Shown: positions 47,115-61,349, counted from the stretch's first letter. The stretch is 64,000 nt of DNA from Amphiduros pacificus (GCA_949316495.1 OX439004.1:28922904-28986903), one strand, 5' to 3'. Program-made: numbers and translations. The notes: a model not told the origin generated them from the sequence alone.

Positions 47115-50100
47115 CTATCCCTTAGTGCAGGCCTTGTAATCATTGCCATAGACTTTGCTACACACTGGGTATCTCTCACAGCAGTCAGCACTAGACTTGC
47201 AAGGGTAGCCATTCCAGCAGTCTATACACACACGTGCTGACCTGTCACAGATGTTGTACATTCGGCAGCAGTCTTTGCCTGAGTCACACCACTGTTGATA
47301 GCATTGGCCGTGGTTGGGCAGTAGCTTCCATGGCTCCTTCCTATTGGACAAAAAAAGGAGAAAAAACGTTTCTTATTATCAGCTAAATTTTAGAAAATAT
47401 CAGTATAAAGACCGAATTAGAGGTTAACATTGTTTTTGTAATATATTCTTAAGTTGTATACCTTCTTTACACGATAAAAAACAGATGGATATTAAAGCAA
47501 TAAATGGCAAATATGATTAGACTGTATTTATATTCACAGAAAGGACTGGTGTCTGTGCTATGTTACATTGAATCTGTTTTGGGTGGTCTTTGAAGTTAAA
47601 TTTCCCAACTCAATTTTCTGGTTTCCATCTCATCAATTACATACAATATCAAAGAAACCTGATGAACAATATCATCAAATTTCTAATCACTAAAAGTACA
47701 GTCCACCTGTGACATATCCAAATAAATCATTGTACCATGAATACCAACAAAACATTATTACAAACATACATTCTGTTTATTGAATAAAGCATACACTTTA
47801 CTAATAAACATCTACGTGCATGGTGATATTTATATTCTCATTTCTCATCCTTCACTTGTACACGTCTAGCATGCTATCTCTTCCATATCTAGAACAAGAT
47901 GCACATATTCTACTCAACTACTTCTATCTACATTCTGGAATTGTTTCCCATTCACTAAACACGTGTGATTGTCTTCAATACTTATTTGTCTTCTACATTT
48001 TATTTGTGCCTGTTGTTCAATATGAACGTGAAAAGTACATGCCGTTTGTGATCGATTGATAATGTGTTTTTGTTGTTGCCATGCGATAAAACGTATGTCT
48101 CTTTATTGTGACAATCCAGGAAACAGGAATGTTTGCCATGTAACTCGTCTCTAAAATTTGTGAATTGGCAAATTAGTAAACGACTGTATTTGAGACATGT
48201 AATTTTCATTGTACCGTTTATATGAGTGGCATAATTATTATAATTTTCCATATATGCTGTGTTTTTGTTGGTCTATATATTTTCTTTGGTTTTTGAAGGA
48301 ATCATACCATTTTAGAAGTCCGTATTTTTAAGATATATTAAAATAATTATGAATATGTATGGTGATAGTGAAAATGTTATTAACATAATATAACTGGAAA
48401 TAATGAATATCAAAGTAATGTCAAAGTGAGAGTTATCATTTACATGTACACTATTGCTTTATTTCTTTACAAAGCAAAACAGACAAACAATTGTCATCAT
48501 GACATAGAGAAATATGAGACAAGAGTTGTGAGAGTAAGCTATGATGAAAGCGAGGCTGCAGGTCACCATTGTTACCTAAGATAGGTGACCAGTCATTGTG
48601 TGCACGAACGACCACTCATCTACATAGCCATCACACCAAATGTTAGCTGGACAAAAGATAGGTTACCAGTCATGTCATCATTGCTCACTGTTCAATGCTC
48701 TCACCACATAAACCAACAATGCACTGGCTACTCTAATACTAATGTACATAAAATAGAAAAAAGGCGATGAGCAGAGGACATCTGTAAAGTGCATGTTGTA
48801 TATCAGGCAATATAATGAATGTGATCCACTGGACACGTTGTTGACAATGTATGGTGACCAAACAAAGCCCAGTAATACAGATCAACTATTGTATGAGAAT
48901 GCCACAGAGGCTCCATATATTCACACCTGCTAAATGCATACTAATTATTACATAGGTATTTGGAGATTTTAATGTAATAATTGAAATGCATTTAGGCATA
49001 TGTTGTATACCAATCTATCAATCAATCTATCTAGACAGGCCACTATAAAAACACACTACCAGCATACACCATATCACCACAAGTACATTTGTTAAGTGTT
49101 TTAAACACAAACACGTCGGCATAAATATATCCACAGTGAAAAATCTAACTTTAGCTGATTTGCAAATGTATTTACCTATTCATACCACTGTTATAAATAG
49201 AAAGAAGACAATATATTGCATACTCAATCCATATATTTGTTTATACCCTACACATTCGAGGTTTTGAAGCAGTTAACTTGTCATAAGTTATGGAACAAAC
49301 CATGTAAATATTTGAATTACAGAACATTTAAATATCTTTAGTGACAAATTATCAAATGTCTTACCTTCTTAATAGGTAGTGCCATATGTTTGAGGAATGC
49401 GAGTTATACCTGTTGAAAATAAAATTGTATATATAGACACACACATGCACATACGATATTTATTCAATATTTGGGAATGCCTTCTTTATCACAAAATAAT
49501 ATTACAAATCTGTAACTGGAAAACTGTATTTGTTATACTCTGACGGTGATAATTTAACAGTGTCTAATGTATCAATTAATTCTGTTTCAATAACAAATGT
49601 CTTGGGAAATAATGTTTTTTCATGGCTTTCCTATCTTTGCTTTCCTTTTATTCCAGGCGTAAATATATTATTCACATTTTGTAAACCAGTGATAATTGTT
49701 TTTCTTAGGTCATGACATTTCGTGGAATTACTAGACCTTTTTTTCAATGAGCTTCATCATTGTTATTATTTCTGCATATTTCAGTGGGTATTTGCTCTTG
49801 ACATCTGAATTTAAAATTTGTAAAATAGAGTCAAAATATCCGTTATTTCCATGGCACATCTCCCGAGCCCTCCTCCCCCCCCCCCCCCCACACACACACA
49901 TTAAAAGAAAATACTGATAAGGGAATGCATCTATTGTCAATTAATTTTACTATCGTTGTTGTAGCTTTCGTTTGCTGTTGATGGTTCTATTTTTGTTTTG
50001 TTGCCATTAACGCATATGATAGGACCACAGAGTATTTCAACTTTTTGTTAGTAAATGTTTTAAATTTTGCCAATTCTCATTCAAAGTATCGCCCCAACAT

Positions 50101-53100
50101 TTTCATAAAATTTACATCAGCACACTGTAATTAAATTTAAGATTGAAGGATTAATGTTTCTTAAATGCAATTACTACTTAATAAGAAGATTAAAGAGACA
50201 GTGATAGTTCCACAGCCATGGTGTGTGAAGCCCCAATGTCCTCACTAATAACTGGGAACCCCCGGGAAAACCTAGAGCAGGGAATTTGAGTGATAGCCAG
50301 CCGGCACAAATAATAAATCATTCTGCAAGCCGGGCCACGGTATAACTCTATCCGCACATGGAAGCTGACTCTTCCTGCATACTGTATGGGTATATGTCAG
50401 CATACAGGACAGTAATTCAATTCATACCTGTTGTTATTTTGGGCAGTGTGACTGTTGCTTGATCTTTTTATTCAATTTCCAGCTTTTTGTTTACTTATCA
50501 TGAGCCAAAGTTCAGGAAAAGTAGCCCTGTCTACATAGGTTTGTTTCTCTTTGCAAAACCTGGGCGGCATTATATATGGCGACAGTACACTAAATTTCAG
50601 ACTTAAAGCTCCTTATTAAGCTCCTTAAAGTTTTCACATGAAGACTAAACGTTTCCGGTTTGAAATTCTTGATCGGCGAAAGAGGTTTTAAACCTGTTCC
50701 AAATATGTGTTATACTGTACTTCTATCATCTGTTTGTGACAGTGAGTTCAGTTCCAATATTCTGTACATAGCAATGATTTATTCCAGCACTAATCATCTC
50801 TTATCTATACACTAATAGATTGATCCAACTTAAATCTCTTCCCATCTGTATATAGCAATGAGTTACCATGGGGTGTTCCATTTTGGACTTCCGGTCTGTC
50901 CATCGTAGTGCATTAATCTTGTTTTTCTTTACATCTGTAAAGAGTATCATTACTTGTATTACCTCTTTCCAGCACGGACTGTTCATCAGCACACATACCC
51001 TTTCAATCCTTTCTTAAACACGCCATTGCTCCTCCCCATAAGTGAGTTATATTCATCTTCTTAGCTCCTACCACGTGACTATAGTAATTGGGTCCAGTGT
51101 GTTATGATAGATGTATTGAGTACCCGTCCACCTGCCCTTTTAAGCAATTACTTGTGAATCATACGCCACTTAATTAAACTAAATTAAATGTCCAATATTG
51201 TCTAATATCCGCAGGAACATTTGATATCACTTCCTTCCTTTGAGATGGTCATTAACTAGAGTTTTAGGTATGATCTTAACGAGATACAAATAATTATACG
51301 TAATAAAGCCTAGAAAGCAGTCTCCAAAAGTAGTGATTTGTATTTCTCATGCAGCACTATTAAGACTAAAATGTGTGTTGCAATATAACAAAGAGGTCCA
51401 GAATTAAATTATGACAAAGAGGTCCAAAAAAGAATAATATTTTTTGTGGAGAACAAATTTGGTTTTTTAATTTGCTTACAGGGGTCTCTTAAGAGCAACA
51501 CGTCTGTTGAATTTTATGTGTTCTAAAGGCTTTGGGATGCATTATTATAATGTGAGAGTTGGAATTTGTGCCCATTAGAGGTATAAAGTCTGCCATACAT
51601 TAACGAACTGCTGTTGAGTTTATCCACCTGTTTTTGGTCCCAGAGGTAATATAATGGCGCCCTGGGGTAGTCTACCCTGACTACTTACTTTGTAATACCT
51701 ACATTAACCCTGCTGATTCTATCAACATTAAAACTGAATGAAGCTTCCAACAAAGGCTTCACAATGCACCTGTCAATATTAGGCAATGGGGTCGAAACGG
51801 AGGGGTCAAGGGTTAGTGAGTCTGGACTTATATTTTTCCCCTAACACTCTAAGGTGTAGGAGCGTGTTTATAATATGTTTATATAATCCCCTTTACAAAA
51901 ATCCTTTCTAAAATGGTTGAAAATCTCAATGCCTGCCCCATCCCCTGACAAACTATTGCTAGGCGCAGCATAAGGCTGTGAGCTGCTCAATAGTGTAAGT
52001 AGATTACAAGCCATGATTGCAGTAGGCGGGCTATTACTTCCAACTATTCACTGCATTAAAGTAATGGTAATCCTTTATATCGATCGCTTTAAACCCATAA
52101 CACATCACGTGGATGATGTGACATTTATTCCAAGACAAAAGGAATATCTAATAAAGGCGCCCTGACCTTCATGATAACAACATCTATATGAATATGTAAT
52201 CAAACGATCCCTGCCAACGGTTTCGATATCACTATAAACTGTATACAAATACAAATTTGACCTGTCTTTTGGGCTATGTAATAATTAATCCAACAAATGA
52301 TTTTACCTGAAAATTAAGCTAACTTATAAGGACAGCTTGTAATGTGTAAATTGGTTTAGACAACGTGATGTATTGGTAGAGTTAAATATTCCGGTTCCTG
52401 TGGTCAGATAGGCAACTACTTATTAGATTTATGCCATATTCTCCTCGTTGTCAAGATGCCAAATGGAATTATGGAGAGGAAACAATATTTTTTTTCAAAA
52501 GAAAATCAAGATTACCAACTTGGCCTCGGGTCGGTGGATTGGTGACGCTTGTTGTCACCTGTCACATAACAATCTCCCTAAAGAGCCAGTTTAAACGTTG
52601 GTCATGGTGAACAGTTATAATTTTACAATGATTACAATCATTCAAATCTGATAAATTATTCTTATAAACACGGAACATAAAATATAATTATCTCCCAAAC
52701 AAACATAACTGCTTCTTAATGCATTGGCAAAATGGACTGATTTCTTTCTGTGCATAAGTACTATGTTGAACTTAGTGAACTTGACCTCCGGTGAAGAACT
52801 GTTGTAGTGATTTTGTGTGTCATAATCTGTCCCATTCATAATGCCTTCAATTAAAAGCCCCTGTATTATCTGTAGCCATCTTTCTTTAGTTGTTCTGCCC
52901 ATATTACGCTTGACGACTCAAGATTGCCTTTAAAAAAGTTCATGACATGACGTCAGGGCAACGCTCATCAAGAAAAACAAAGCATTTTTTTTCTAACATG
53001 ACTGACGTCTTATGTTGACTTAAAAAGTATATGTTCGTTTGATTGTAAGATGTTGGGAGTCGTAATGTAAATATGATGGGCAGTGCATGGTATTTCTGAA

Positions 53101-56100
53101 AACTTTGGATTTGAAGTCCATTTTGCCAATGGCTTTGGGAGTAATTTATCATGGGGTAAATGCAGGTGTTTCAGAGCAGTGAGAATCTTTGAATTACATT
53201 TATCTCATGGGACTCACGTGATCTCGGGACTCACGTGATCAACGCATGCTCAATACATTTGAGATCATCAAAGCTTATGAAGAACTAAGTGCTAAATTGA
53301 ACACGATAAGAAAAGGGTTGCCTCAATAATTCAAAACTTAAAACATGAAAAACTAAATTTTAAGAGTCATTTTCTCGAAAATATGACTTTTTATGCATTT
53401 CTTATTTCTGTTTAAAATACAGGGATTTTGTGATCAATTGGTGATGTGTTCTTTGTTGTATATTGCTAATTGCATGAACATATTTTAGGAGTCATTTTCT
53501 AGAAAGAAAATGACAATATTTGAATTGTCAATTCCTTGGTGACATGTTGTGTTTGCTAAAATGCATCAGTAGCAAACATTTCCAAGCATTCTTCGTAGAT
53601 AACATGTTGACTTTGAATTGTAATCAGGTTCTTAGATTGACACAACCCTAAAATCTCTACTCCTCCATGTTGATTTTAACATCATATCTTTCTTATAAAC
53701 GTGTTCCTGTTTCCGTCATTCCTGCCATCTTTGGCTGGTGTCGCTATATCATCAAACATATTAATTGCATGATAATAGCACAAGGTTAGGATTTTCGGAT
53801 AACTACGATTCCCCTTTTTGGACATTAAGTATAACATTTCTCACATCATAAGTGATCCAAATGAATAAGTTTATGCCTTTTCATATTATACTGAGGGCCC
53901 TATACCATTTCCGAAATTGATTGATAAAGTCCTGAGGTCTTGGTCATGAAACCATATTATCAGGTCACGCTAACATATAGGAATATATTCAGGATCATGT
54001 CATATTTACACATGGTCATTATTGTCTATTTAATAATGAATTCCTATGGCTTCCATGACCCTTTAGGATATCCAGGTCAAAACCGTAGAAATTACAGGTC
54101 AAGTTTAATGAAAGTTTGCTTTAACTCTCCTTGGTTATCAAGGTCATATCAAGACACATTTCAAGGTATTCTCAATATGTGAATGCCGAGACTATTTAAA
54201 TGATCAAAGGTCAATAAACATTTGTCCATCTGTACAATAATGCCGCTTGTTCATTTGTATTTTACTTACCCGGATGAACCAGCTGCATCGTTAGATTTCA
54301 GCGCTTCATTGTTCAACTGTTTGTTTTTGTAACCTTTGGAATAACTACTTTTGTAGCTTTTGCTGTATTTACTATTATAACCTGAAATAAAAGATACAAT
54401 ATGAAGTTAATTATAAGGAAGAACCTGCTTGATGGATCACAGAAATATGATGCTTTATGTGTTCATATGTATGAATAAATATTATTTATTCTGGTTGGTT
54501 TAAATATCAAGTTAGTCATTAGTTTATTTAAGTATTAACTTCAGTTATCTTATCGCAGTCATATATGCACCTGGCCCCAATGAGGGAAGTGCACAGATCA
54601 CAATAAGCTGTAGTGCATACTGACATGGCGCCCAAAATGAAAAACACATTTATCTTACTTAGAATATGGTGTCAATAGTATAACCGAAAACATATATGTA
54701 TGATCAAATTTTCCCCAATGTAATTACCTGTCATAAACATTGGATTTGGAATACTTCAAGAGAAATTTTGTGTATTTTCATTTTGGAATTGATACATAAA
54801 AACAATGCATGTTCAGGACGACTACAGGGCACTATAAAGCCACTAACAGAGGCCGAACATATCAGAAATACAAACAATTTATACATCAACTTTATCAAAT
54901 CTGTTATCTTCTATTTTAGAACCATATTTCTGTGTCTGCTGAGAAAAAAACATTATAGAACACAAAACTGTTTGACCTACGTAATACAGAACGGAAGGTG
55001 AGATCATATCACAGAAGAAGGCTTCTACAATACTTGACACAGATACATCATAAGCTAAGAATGCTGAAAGGGCTAAACATTACGTAAAGAAGGAAGAATT
55101 AATTAGATTTACAAAGTTGACAGTAAAATGATAAAAAGAAAAAGTAGCATTTTGGGTCCAGTTGCTGTTAACAATACACTTGTTTTGCTCGTTTTATTTA
55201 ATACAGAGGCAAATCGACAAGAAACATAAACGTAAATTACGCATAATGATAAAAACTAAGAGTTAGGTATTTAAGAACATTAAAAACTGCATAGAACTAT
55301 GTTTTTTCAATTTTCCATGCACAGTGACACAAAGCTTGCACATGCGCAGAATGCACTAGAGTTACTATACATAGACTATGCGCACTCACTCTTGCTTTCA
55401 TCTTTTTGTTCGTTTTCTTTTTGGCAGGGGCAATCTACATAAATAATGTGCGGACAAAATATGGTGTGAACATTTGATTTGCCCGAAAAGAGATTTTACA
55501 AGAATCAAAACGGAAAGTGCTTAGTGACATTGATTAAGCAAATGCACCTCATTTCCAGAAATATTTTGTCTGATTTCTCACATGTTTATTATAACATTTA
55601 TTGTGGTATTTTATCATGTAGGTATGAAATTTATACCCTATTATAAATAAAACTTGATCATATTATCTTTAATTTGGATGTTATTATTGCACGTTATTTA
55701 ACTTGAGGCTGTTAATTTGAATGACATAAAATATGTAATATCTATAGGCTATATAAACAGACATTTATATGAATATAAAGATATTGAACACTGTAACACC
55801 CAAAATGAATATAGTAGGGTTGATATAATTTAAGGCGATACATGTTGACAATTTGCACTGATTCACTGGGGAACACTCGGCTAACAGTCGGTAGAATAGT
55901 GATAATACATGGCAAACGCTGACAAACACACACTAGCTGCACATCAGGAGGGTGTCAAACATGGTCAGCCAGGTGAGTTCAATCTCAAAAATATACTATT
56001 ATCATTATTCATTATTTGACAATTTGTTCACATCTTTATATTCTAGTCTGATTTGTTAATCATTATAATATTACAATAATCACATGAATACAAACGCTAT

Positions 56101-56423
56101 TTTCTATGGTGTATTTTTTCTAATAATGTGATTTGGTTATTGCCGTTTTCTACTCTACACTAATCGTACAACAAAAAATAAATCCGAAATAATTCAAATG
56201 TTAGTCATTTGCGGTGTTTGCAGCGTGTCGCTCAAACTAACCTGCCTATGTGGTAGTCTGTACAGACCATTTTTACAAAGGAAATAAATGTACAAGGTAA
56301 AGCAGAAAGCTTAGACTCACCCCCTTTGTCGTTTTTGTAGGATTTCCTATATCGGGCGTCGCTGATGGTAACGAATAGGGTAACACAGAATACAACTGCT
56401 ATAATGGTCACTTGTAGTCGCAT
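47115..56423 (-). CDS. Secreted 12-cysteine protein with two knottin-like modules
   Basis: Exons on the minus strand: 56423-56321, 54381-54270, 49409-49365, 47340-47115 (stop TAG). Introns are GT-AG with phases 1, 2, 2 and donors GTGAGT, GTAAGT, GTAAGA. Product 161 aa: signal peptide (MRLQVTIIAVVFCVTLFVTI, cleavage likely after SDA); a Tyr/Lys/Ser-rich spacer (about 24-55, YSKSYKSSYSKGYK); a polar linker; a dibasic RR-K near 87-88, possibly a propeptide cleavage site; then a Cys-rich tail with spacing C-x4-C-x5-CC-x5-C-x6-C, two residues, C-x5-C-x5-CC-x5-C-x10-C. That is two successive C-C-CC-C-C patterns typical of inhibitor-cystine-knot folds. I know no named family that it matches. Secretion is well supported. 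Role is unknown: peptide hormone-like, defence, adhesive or matrix protein are all possible (the Tyr/Lys spacer recalls adhesive proteins, inference). All 12 Cys are in the last exon. Confidence 0.85.
47341..54269. other. Introns 3 and 2 of the cysteine-rich gene
   Basis: Apart from the 45-nt exon at 49365-49409 I see no other exon. Contents: a poly-C/CA run at 49875-49900, a 17-bp direct repeat GGGACTCACGTGATC at 53209-53241 (two CACGTG E-boxes), and a GC-richer stretch at 51590-52160 that could be regulatory. Confidence 0.5.
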
Positions 56424-56462
56424 GCTAACTCTGTCTGGTGCCTTCCGAGGCCCTACAACACA

Positions 56463-56470
56463 TATTTATA
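56463..56470 (-). promoter_or_regulatory. TATA box of the cysteine-rich secreted protein gene
   Basis: On the minus strand TATAAATA lies about 40 bp upstream of the ATG at 56423. Predicted start near 56435-56440 implies a very short 5' UTR. It suggests strong, tissue-restricted expression (inference). Confidence 0.65.
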
Positions 56471-57189
56471 CCATATCATTTGATGAGAATAGGTAAAAGC
56501 CGCCAACCTCTGCATATCACGACTCACTCACACACCCGTCCCGTTCCCGCCACCCAGGTGTCCTGACATCCATCTATCGCGCGCCGCACACCACGCTACT
56601 CAGCAATCGCGCGTCTGATTGGATATCACAGAAGCGCACATGAATAAGTTATGAGGCCACAAAGACTGAGTAGGGTTCTGCTCAAGTGTGGGAGGATTGG
56701 GGGAGGACAATGACGTCATACACCTCTTTCCCTCTCAGACAAGGTGTGTTTAGGTTGATGGCAACACCACAAATTTCATTATTGAATTTCAGCCAAGCCA
56801 ACAACTAACAAAAAGTCCTTGGACACCAAGAAACAAAACTCTGACAAATTGCTCTTTGAACGAAGGACGAACATTGAGATAATAAAGTAATCACCTGTTG
56901 TCAAGCGTGAGCTTCTTTTTCCTTTCTCAACGGAATAAAGCATTCAAATTTAATAGTTTCCTGTCAGATACAATGCATGGGACTGGTTTAAAATTAAATG
57001 TTTAAAGGTTCAAAACCTCTTGGCTATTCAGATCATGGCAAACTTACTCCCAAAGTCACTGTTAAAATTGACTTGAAATCCGATGTTTTCACAAATACCA
57101 TGGACTGCCCATCATGTTTGAGCCATGCCTCAAGTGGAACTCAATGAGTGTGGGTAAAGTTCAGTGTGAAAGTAACACTGGCAACAGTT

Positions 57190-57285
57190 GGAGTCGAACC
57201 CACCATCTTCCGTTCTCCATTTATTTAACCAAATAGGCACAGATCAACTGTTCTATTAACTGTGCTAGTGGGGGCCGGTCTATTA
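57190..57285 (-). mobile_element. tRNA-derived SINE head
   Basis: On the minus strand: A-box-like TAGCACAGTTAATAG and B box GGTTCGACTCC with about 55 bp between them. Stems do not close as a tRNA gene. The body (towards 57000) is diverged. Confidence 0.55.
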
Positions 57286-57659
57286 CTGGATGGGTCGTTA
57301 TGGTATATAGAGAATATTGAAACAAATCTGATAGTTTCATTATTGGTTTCAGATTTACAAAATAGAAAAAAATAATTTCTAGCAAATTGTGTTACTGTAG
57401 CTGCTGATATATTTTCTGTGCAAAGAAACTAGCTAATCTTGAATTAAGGTTGGTCTCATGGTCAACTTACTCGAAGTTCAAAATCGATGATTAAATCTTG
57501 AATTTTTCAGCTTTGTATGAATGAAAACTCATATATTACAGACACATCACTTCTTTATTTCTCTGATCGTTTCCTGGGGATCTTGCTCCCTTGATATCAG
57601 AATCATTTAAATAATTGTCATTACTGTATTCGTTCTCAGATATTAATGAAACATGACGT

Positions 57660-57840
57660 GTTATTCCATAAAGAGAAAATACCAAACTTTGAATGGAAAG
57701 CATGAAACCAGCGTGGGAGATTAAAGAGTTGAATAGGGCGAACACATTTGCACCTATTGTGTTACCTTTTGATACTTGTATTTGATACTTGCTGGTCGAA
57801 ATATGCCTCAAAATCTCTTTAGGGCCTAACATCTCATCTC
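57660..57840. repeat. Diverged dispersed-repeat copy related to the 524-bp unit
   Basis: AGAGTTGAATAGGGCG and CTCAAAATCTCTTTAGGGCC match, in order, AACAGTTGAATAGGGTAG and TTAAAATCTCTCAAGGGCC of the array at 18-20 kb. Confidence 0.65.
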
Positions 57841-57844
57841 ATAT

Positions 57845-59089
57845 CATCCCATTTATTTTCCTATATATTCTATTCAATGCTATTAGATACTTAACTGGTC
57901 TATACTATTCTTATCTCTTCTGATTTAATCAGAACTATTCTAATCTGTACTAACCTAGTCTAAATTAATCAAATGCCAATGGTCAATTATCTTGAGAGTT
58001 TCACCATGTGAAAATTATATTGCTTGACTCCAGATGGCATTGACATTAAATTAAACATCATGAAGAACCCATTATATGAAACGTCCATTTTCATGTGGGG
58101 GAAATAATTGAATTAATGATTTTCTTCTCCAACTCAAAGCTTAAATTCACGTGTATTTATGAAATTAGTTACAGGTCAATAACAAAAAATATAAACAACA
58201 AATGATTCTCAAATTACAAATGAACAACTGTTATAATTACAAATACCTATTTTTATTGTTCTCATGTTAAATATGGACGCTGAGTAATGCTTGCTGACTT
58301 CAGCAACATTGTTTTCCTCTATAATATTGTCTTTATATCACAGTGATGTTACAGTGAGTGAGGTCACCATATATGGTCATATTCGAGGCATTGTTCTCAA
58401 ACAACAAAGATCATATATCCTAAATCACTCTCATGACTCCACTAAACTCTCATGACTCCACCAATGGCCCACATGTATGTATTACAATAAAATATGCATA
58501 AGAAATGTCCTCAGTTAAAATGCTATTTTAGCTTAAAATGTCAGGGGATCTTCCCATAATCTTGCAATAATATAAAAACATACACGTTTAGAAGAGTTCT
58601 GGTCCATTTTGGAAAAAGGAGTCAACCCATGACCCAGGTTCTTCACATGTCAAATTTTCCTAAAGGTGAAACTTCTAATAAAATATGAAGATTAAAATTC
58701 TTCGGAGAAGACAAACATGCCATTCAAAAATGCTCTCCAATAAACTAATCTTCAATAAATGTTGCCTGATTACAAATTGACTGTCTGCATGCCATGATAC
58801 ACATACACTCATTTATTCCGATAAAAAGAAATGCACCACTGACAATAAGTTCTACATGAGACATGTGGTGTTCTTGGTATATCCTAGTTCACTTTACCAA
58901 CATCTTTAACAATCTGGTATAAAATAGACGATCTGTAATCATGCAGTCTTTATAAAAATGTGTTTATACCCAACAATAATATATACATAAAAAAATGTTA
59001 TTTTTTTTCACACTGGACCACTTTTTACTGTCACTGAAAGCACATGATTTTATATTTATAAATATATCTACATATCTACATATATATAT

Positions 59090-59090
<1 letters not shown>
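57845..59090. other. No gene seen
   Basis: AT-rich. Short direct repeat CTCTCATGACTCCAC at 58429 and 58448. Confidence 0.45.
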
Positions 59091-59282
<192 letters not shown>

Positions 59283-60220
59283 CTTTTAAAATTTGTGAAT
59301 AACATTACCATATACGTCACATCACAACAATTACATCAAAATAGGAAGAGAAATCTTCCATTAAAAGCAATTAAACAAAAAAAAAGTCCACTGTACCACC
59401 AAATCTACTGCATACATTCCATCACACCTATGTCATGTATAAAGTGTAAACTACTTTTATGTGTAAAGAATATATCGTGTTGATATTTATGAATTGATTG
59501 TTTTAGTCAATTGTCATGATTATTTGGATAGTAGATTTGACGATATTTCATAAGCCTACACGGTTTTAATTGATCTTTGTAATTTCTGTCTCACTTTTGG
59601 AACAGTTTTTTTGCATATTTTATGTAAAAATATGATTATATGTTTTCAAACCCCACATTTCTTACGTAAGTAATCTTTGCAACTTTTTTGTAACACAGAT
59701 GGTTCCTTTTTTGACAATGATTGTCGATTATTTGTTGAAAATTTTGTTCATATAACAAATTAAATGTTTTTGAAAGATGAAAAAAGAAAGGTCAGGCCAC
59801 CTCATACAAGTTTATAAGCTAATGAAGTCATGTATCCAATCAACACAACCAATCAAAGCATCTTAAAGGCACCTTTATTACAATGATCTTCAGGAGTTCA
59901 AATAACCGACCTTGTTCAGATAAGCTAATGTACATGTACATGTACATGTATTTATTAACATTTAGAAAATGGTTCGAAAAATATATGAAGCTAAGTTTAG
60001 CATATGAATGAATGGACATGATTTATTCTCAGATGAATTTAAGACACGATGAAATTGGACAAGAGATAAAATCTGCCTGTGATTGTTTCTTTTCCTTATA
60101 ATGTTATATAATATAAATGGTGGTCTCTTGAAGCAGTCTGAATATTCGACCCCGGGGGCACAGCACACACCCGCACCTGTTTTGTCCCTTATTGTTACCT
60201 ATTTAGTCTGGCAGGGTTTG
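59283..60220. other. No gene seen
   Basis: AT-rich; a TACATG repeat at 59931-59948. Confidence 0.45.
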
Positions 60221-60226
60221 GCAACA

Positions 60227-60872
60227 GGGTACGGATTTACCATCGTGCTTCAAATCTAAAAACTGAGCATGTACTCAGATTTGAAGCCATACTTACTGAG
60301 ATTAGTTTCCGAACCTGAAGTATTTACGAGTTTTTCATCATGCTGAGAACCTCAGTCGTGCATACTTCACTAAGCATGTCCTCAGGCTTGAAGTACTTAC
60401 TTGAGTTACATGACGTCATATTCCCATTGTTTAGATGATGTTATATTCAAATGAGATAATACAGAGGCCCAAAATAAGATATAATATTGGCTCAGAATGG
60501 GGATCACATGTAATCCTATTCACTTAAACCTAATTTAGCCATTTGATTAACATAAATTGTTTAATAATTGTTTAATAAAAATCACACTTTGGAGCCTTTA
60601 CTTCAGCTTAAAACCAGCCTCTGAGCTGTCTCAGAATCTGAGCATGAAAACTCAGAATCTGAAAAAAGGAAAAATCCAAAAATCTTGGATCTAAGTAAAT
60701 AATCAGAACGTGAGAACTAATCAGAGTGAAAACTGAGAATCTGAGTTTTCCGAGCATGACGGAAAAATCGGATCTGAGGATGTGCTCAGAATCTAAGCAA
60801 GATTCAAATCTGAGTATGATATGAGGATCTGAGCAGGATCTCAAATTAAAGCATCATCGAAAAATCGGGCCC
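60227..60872. mobile_element. Non-autonomous TIR element rich in CTGAG/CTCAG motifs
   Basis: The left end GGGTACGGATTTACCATCGT continues GCTTCAAATC; the right end, reverse-complemented, reads GGGCCCGATTTTTCGATGAT and GCTTTAATTTG, an imperfect terminal inverted repeat of about 30 bp. The interior has many TCTGAG and CTCAGA words in both orientations (60250-60850). No transposase. A target duplication is not clear. Confidence 0.6.
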
Positions 60873-61349
60873 AGAACTTTCAAAAGTATAAATTCATTTC
60901 AATATGCCTCATATCCTCTTTTCCTTCTCCCTTGTAGATTTATGGTTCATACCATGAGTATGTATTGTTGTTATACTATTTTAGTGTCCATGTTGCTAAC
61001 ATCTTCATCAACCTGTTGATAAACTATTTTTGCCTATTGTCTGCTAAAAAGAAGCCTGTAATGGGTGTGGTCTCAAAACTGTCAATTTTGGCCTTTACTT
61101 GCAGAGCTTGGTATGAGCCCAGAGCACCAAAAGAGTACTGTATCATCCAGACACCAAAGCGCTTATGGTGAATGTCGGTGTTACCAAACTGATATGAAAG
61201 CAAGTCATATTGATAGTCTGGCCTGTATTGACCTATTGAATGCTGACAGGATCGCCTATCTAAATACCATCTAAAAGTCATTCTTGAATATTGTACCGCC
61301 TACATTCAAGCACCTCTATAATTAATCCCGAATATTCTTGAGAGCATTT

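Noticed and set aside
47037-47240. Plus-strand 67-aa frame over the last exon of the cysteine-rich gene
   Set aside because: Shadow of the minus-strand cysteine-rich exon, which has a signal peptide, matching splice phases and regular Cys spacing.
55963-55974. Plus-strand start ATGGTCAGCCAG followed by donor GTGAGT
   Set aside because: Phase 0, no partner exon found on the plus strand, and it lies in intron 1 of the minus-strand gene. Probably chance.
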